This document shows, piece by piece, positions 3,641-5,331 of a stretch of 5,331 nt of DNA. The DNA is from JBGOTP01 sp041476545 (lineage in GTDB: Bacteria; Acidobacteriota; Vicinamibacteria; Vicinamibacterales; CAVVIG01). The stretch is from NCBI GenBank assembly GCA_041476545.1, contig JBGOTP010000351.1, forward strand, positions 1 to 5,331, given 5' to 3'. The notes beneath the pieces were generated by a model. It saw only the letters and a list, made by a program, of their open reading frames with translations, was not told the DNA's origin and ran no database searches. The position numbers and the translations under genes are program-made. Each line of letters starts with the position of its first letter. Position 1 is the first letter of the stretch.

Positions 3641-5086
3641 ATGCCGAAGACTGCCAGGAAGCCACGTCGGTCGAAGAAGGCCAGGCGACAGACACGCTCG
3701 GCAGGCGGAAGCGACGTCACCGGCCTCAAAGAAGGCCTCGCCGTCAAGCAGGCCGCCCAACTCTACAAACGCCTGATCGAGATCCTGCCGGCCGGTGCGG
3801 TGCTGCGCGAAGGCGGCCGAATCACCATGAACCGGGCGGCGGAAGCGATCACCGGATACTCCCGCGCTGAGTTGCCGACGGTAGACGCCTGGTGTTCGGC
3901 GCTCCATGGTGAGCAGGCACATGAGATGCGCCAACGCTACGAGACGAGCCAGCGATTGCCAACGCTCCCGATGACCCGAAAGGACGGCCAACAGCGCCAT
4001 GTCGAATTCGCGGTGTCCCGCCTCGACGACACGCGCGAGCTCTGGCTGATGCACGACGTGAGTGAACTGCAGGAGAGTGAAAGCCGCCTGAAGGCAATCG
4101 TGAGCAATGCCGTCGACGCGATCGTCACGATCGATGAACGAGGCACGATCGAAACCTTCAACCCGGCCGCGGAGCGGATGTTTGGGTACACCGCCGCGGA
4201 GGTGGTCGGGCAAAACGTCCGCCTGCTGATGCCACCGCCGTACCACGACGAGCACGACGGTTATATCGCCCGGTACTTACGGACACGTGAAGCCAGAATC
4301 ATCGGCATCGGACGCGAGGTGGTCGGTCTCCGCAAGGATGGCACGACGTTCCCCTTGGACCTCGCGGTCAGCGAAATCGACCATCGCCGCCGCTTTACCG
4401 GCACGCTTCGCGATGTCAGCGAGCGCAGGAAGCTCGAATGGCGTCTCGCTGAAAGCCAGGTTGAGGAGCGCCTCCACATGGCCCGGGAGCTTCACGACGA
4501 AATAGGTGGCCATATAACGGGCATCGGCATGCTGGCTCAAACGCTCCAGACGCGGCTGGAGGAGGTGGGATCGCCGTTGGCCGTCAAAGCCGAGGACCTC
4601 GTCAAGAGCATCGATGAGGCCCACAATCGACTCCGGTCCGTCGCCCGCGGGCTGATGCCCGTCGAGGCCGTACCCGAGGGGCTCACGGCGGCTCTCCAAA
4701 ACCTCGCAAAGCAAGCCGAGACGATTCATGTCATCTCGTGCCAATTTCAGTGTGACACACCGATCCATCTGGTCGACATGACGGCCGCCACGCATCTGTT
4801 TCGCATCACCCAAGAGGCGCTCAGCAACGCCATACGCCACGGCAAGCCCCGACACGTCACCATCAGTCTCACAGAGACTCAGGAGCGCCTCGAGGTCGCG
4901 GTGGCCAATGACGGAATCGGGCTGAACGAGATTCCTGGAGGGCATGCTGGCATGGGCATGCAGAGCATGCGTGCGCGTGCTCGCCTACTGGGAGGTGACC
5001 TGACCGTTCGCGCACGCGAAGGTGGTGGAATGGTGGTCGCGTGCCGGATCCCGTATCAACGAGACGCGCCAGCCGCGCGCGCCTGA
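3641..5086 (+). CDS. PAS-PAS histidine kinase, NarL type, FixL-like heme oxygen sensor
   Basis: This 481-residue cytosolic sensor kinase has no membrane segment. Order: a basic tail (1-20); a first, divergent PAS (about 40-140); a second PAS (about 145-262); a HisKA_3 dimerisation domain with phosphoacceptor H285 in ARELHDEIGGH; and HATPase_c with N-box N396 (QEALSNAIRHG), NDGIG at 423-427 and GMGMQSM at 437-443. The second PAS aligns without gaps to the FixL heme pocket. H205 in EHDGYIARY equals the proximal heme ligand H200 of Bradyrhizobium FixL, R211 equals R206, and R225 in IIGIGR equals the oxygen-contacting R220. FixL H214 is Arg (R219) here. Oxygen or another gas ligand probably switches autophosphorylation, with transfer to the regulator 10 bp downstream. 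The start is ATG 3641, with an in-frame TAA 18 bases upstream and only a weak ribosome binding site. FixL itself uses a HisKA core, so the pairing with HisKA_3 is notable. Kinase confidence is very high; heme binding is inference. Confidence 0.93.
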   Translation: MPKTARKPRRSKKARRQTRSAGGSDVTGLKEGLAVKQAAQLYKRLIEILPAGAVLREGGRITMNRAAEAITGYSRAELPTVDAWCSALHGEQAHEMRQRYETSQRLPTLPMTRKDGQQRHVEFAVSRLDDTRELWLMHDVSELQESESRLKAIVSNAVDAIVTIDERGTIETFNPAAERMFGYTAAEVVGQNVRLLMPPPYHDEHDGYIARYLRTREARIIGIGREVVGLRKDGTTFPLDLAVSEIDHRRRFTGTLRDVSERRKLEWRLAESQVEERLHMARELHDEIGGHITGIGMLAQTLQTRLEEVGSPLAVKAEDLVKSIDEAHNRLRSVARGLMPVEAVPEGLTAALQNLAKQAETIHVISCQFQCDTPIHLVDMTAATHLFRITQEALSNAIRHGKPRHVTISLTETQERLEVAVANDGIGLNEIPGGHAGMGMQSMRARARLLGGDLTVRAREGGGMVVACRIPYQRDAPAARA

Positions 5087-5096
5087 GTGGGTCAAC

Positions 5097-5331
5097 ATGC
5101 CAGCACACGCAGCACCAGTCGGACCCAAGGGCCGGTCTCAAGCCAGGCAACTGAGGATCGTGATCGTCGACGATCACCCGATCGTTCGTAAGGGTCTGAC
5201 CGAGCTGATAAACCACGAACCTGACATGGCCGTGTGCGGTGAAAGCGACACAGTCGCCGGGGCACTCGAGCGGATTCGCGTCGAGCGCCCCGATGTCGCG
5301 ATCGTGGACTTGTCGCTGGGGTCCGCAAGCG
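5097..5331 (+). CDS. Response regulator receiver domain, NarL/LuxR type (3' end cut)
   Basis: Only the first 78 codons are in the window. After an 18-residue Ala/Gly/Arg-rich lead (MPAHAAPVGPKGRSQARQ) comes a receiver domain: LRIVIVDDHPIVRKGL with the acidic pair D25-D26, then the phosphoacceptor D71 in VAIVDLSLG. 'DDHPIVRKGL' is characteristic of the NarL/FixJ family, whose C-terminus carries a LuxR-type helix-turn-helix, expected beyond the right edge but not seen. The ATG lies 10 bases after the stop of the histidine kinase, so the two are surely co-transcribed, and the kinase's HisKA_3 type matches a NarL-type partner. The ribosome binding site is weak (GAGTGGG overlapping the kinase stop), which suggests translational coupling. 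The N-terminal lead is longer than usual for the family; no better start is apparent. Confidence 0.93.
   Translation, partial: MPAHAAPVGPKGRSQARQLRIVIVDDHPIVRKGLTELINHEPDMAVCGESDTVAGALERIRVERPDVAIVDLSLGSAS

Noticed and set aside
3584..4255. 223-codon open frame on the minus strand
   Set aside because: It is antisense to the PAS domains of the histidine kinase, whose motifs are unmistakable. Its translation has no recognisable domain and reflects high-GC codon bias.
4277..4945. 222-codon open frame on the minus strand
   Set aside because: Antisense shadow of the kinase core; no motif and no ribosome binding site.
4940..4975. Clustered CATG/GCATGC repeats
   Set aside because: They encode the conserved GMGMQSMRARA region of the ATPase domain, so codon content explains them.

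Overview
The window is GC-rich DNA with the look of a soil or environmental bacterium. The best guess is Acidobacteriota or a similar lineage. The clues are a remnant matching the N-terminal leader of the large Ser/Thr kinases common there, a BON-domain remnant, a small membrane protein with a CxRWPER-like cysteine motif, an rve-type integrase remnant, and a FixL-like PAS on a NarL-type kinase. This placement is inference from motif recall, not from a database search.

Layout. Positions 1-946 (minus strand) hold an operon-like chain: a complete NADPH-dependent FMN/quinone reductase of the ChrR type (946-374), a short ORF carrying a kinase-leader remnant whose GTG overlaps the reductase stop (377-135), and a possible membrane-anchored ORF that leaves the left edge (135-1). 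Positions 947-1400 have no convincing gene, only two small inverted repeats. Positions 1406-1953 (plus) form a compact regulatory unit. A perfect TGTGA-N6-TCACA dyad lies about 110 bp upstream of a good sigma-54 -24/-12 promoter, which is followed by a strong Shine-Dalgarno and a 125-residue single-pass membrane protein with six cysteines. Positions 1954-2179 (minus) are the broken N-terminus of an integrase-type transposase. Positions 2311-2532 (minus) encode a small zinc-ribbon protein, preceded by three CGGTGAAC repeats spaced exactly 11 bp apart. Positions 2935-3385 (minus) hold an 85-residue protein with an excellent ribosome binding site and a BON-domain remnant overlapping its end in another frame.

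From 3641 to the right edge (plus) lies a two-component system. It comprises a 481-residue histidine kinase with two PAS domains and a HisKA_3/HATPase_c core, then 10 bp later a receiver-domain response regulator cut by the window edge. The second PAS aligns without gaps over the heme-pocket segment of FixL and keeps the proximal heme histidine (H205) and the distal oxygen-binding arginine (R225), so the kinase is probably a heme-based oxygen sensor.

Together the region reads as an accessory stress or redox neighbourhood: oxygen-sensing two-component system, flavin reductase, BON and small stress-type proteins, and a cysteine-rich membrane protein under sigma-54 control. It is interspersed with the debris of transposition and gene decay. 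Whether the regulator controls these neighbours cannot be read from the sequence. The least described items are the sigma-54-controlled cysteine membrane protein, the 11-bp repeat array and the FixL-PAS/NarL-kinase combination.
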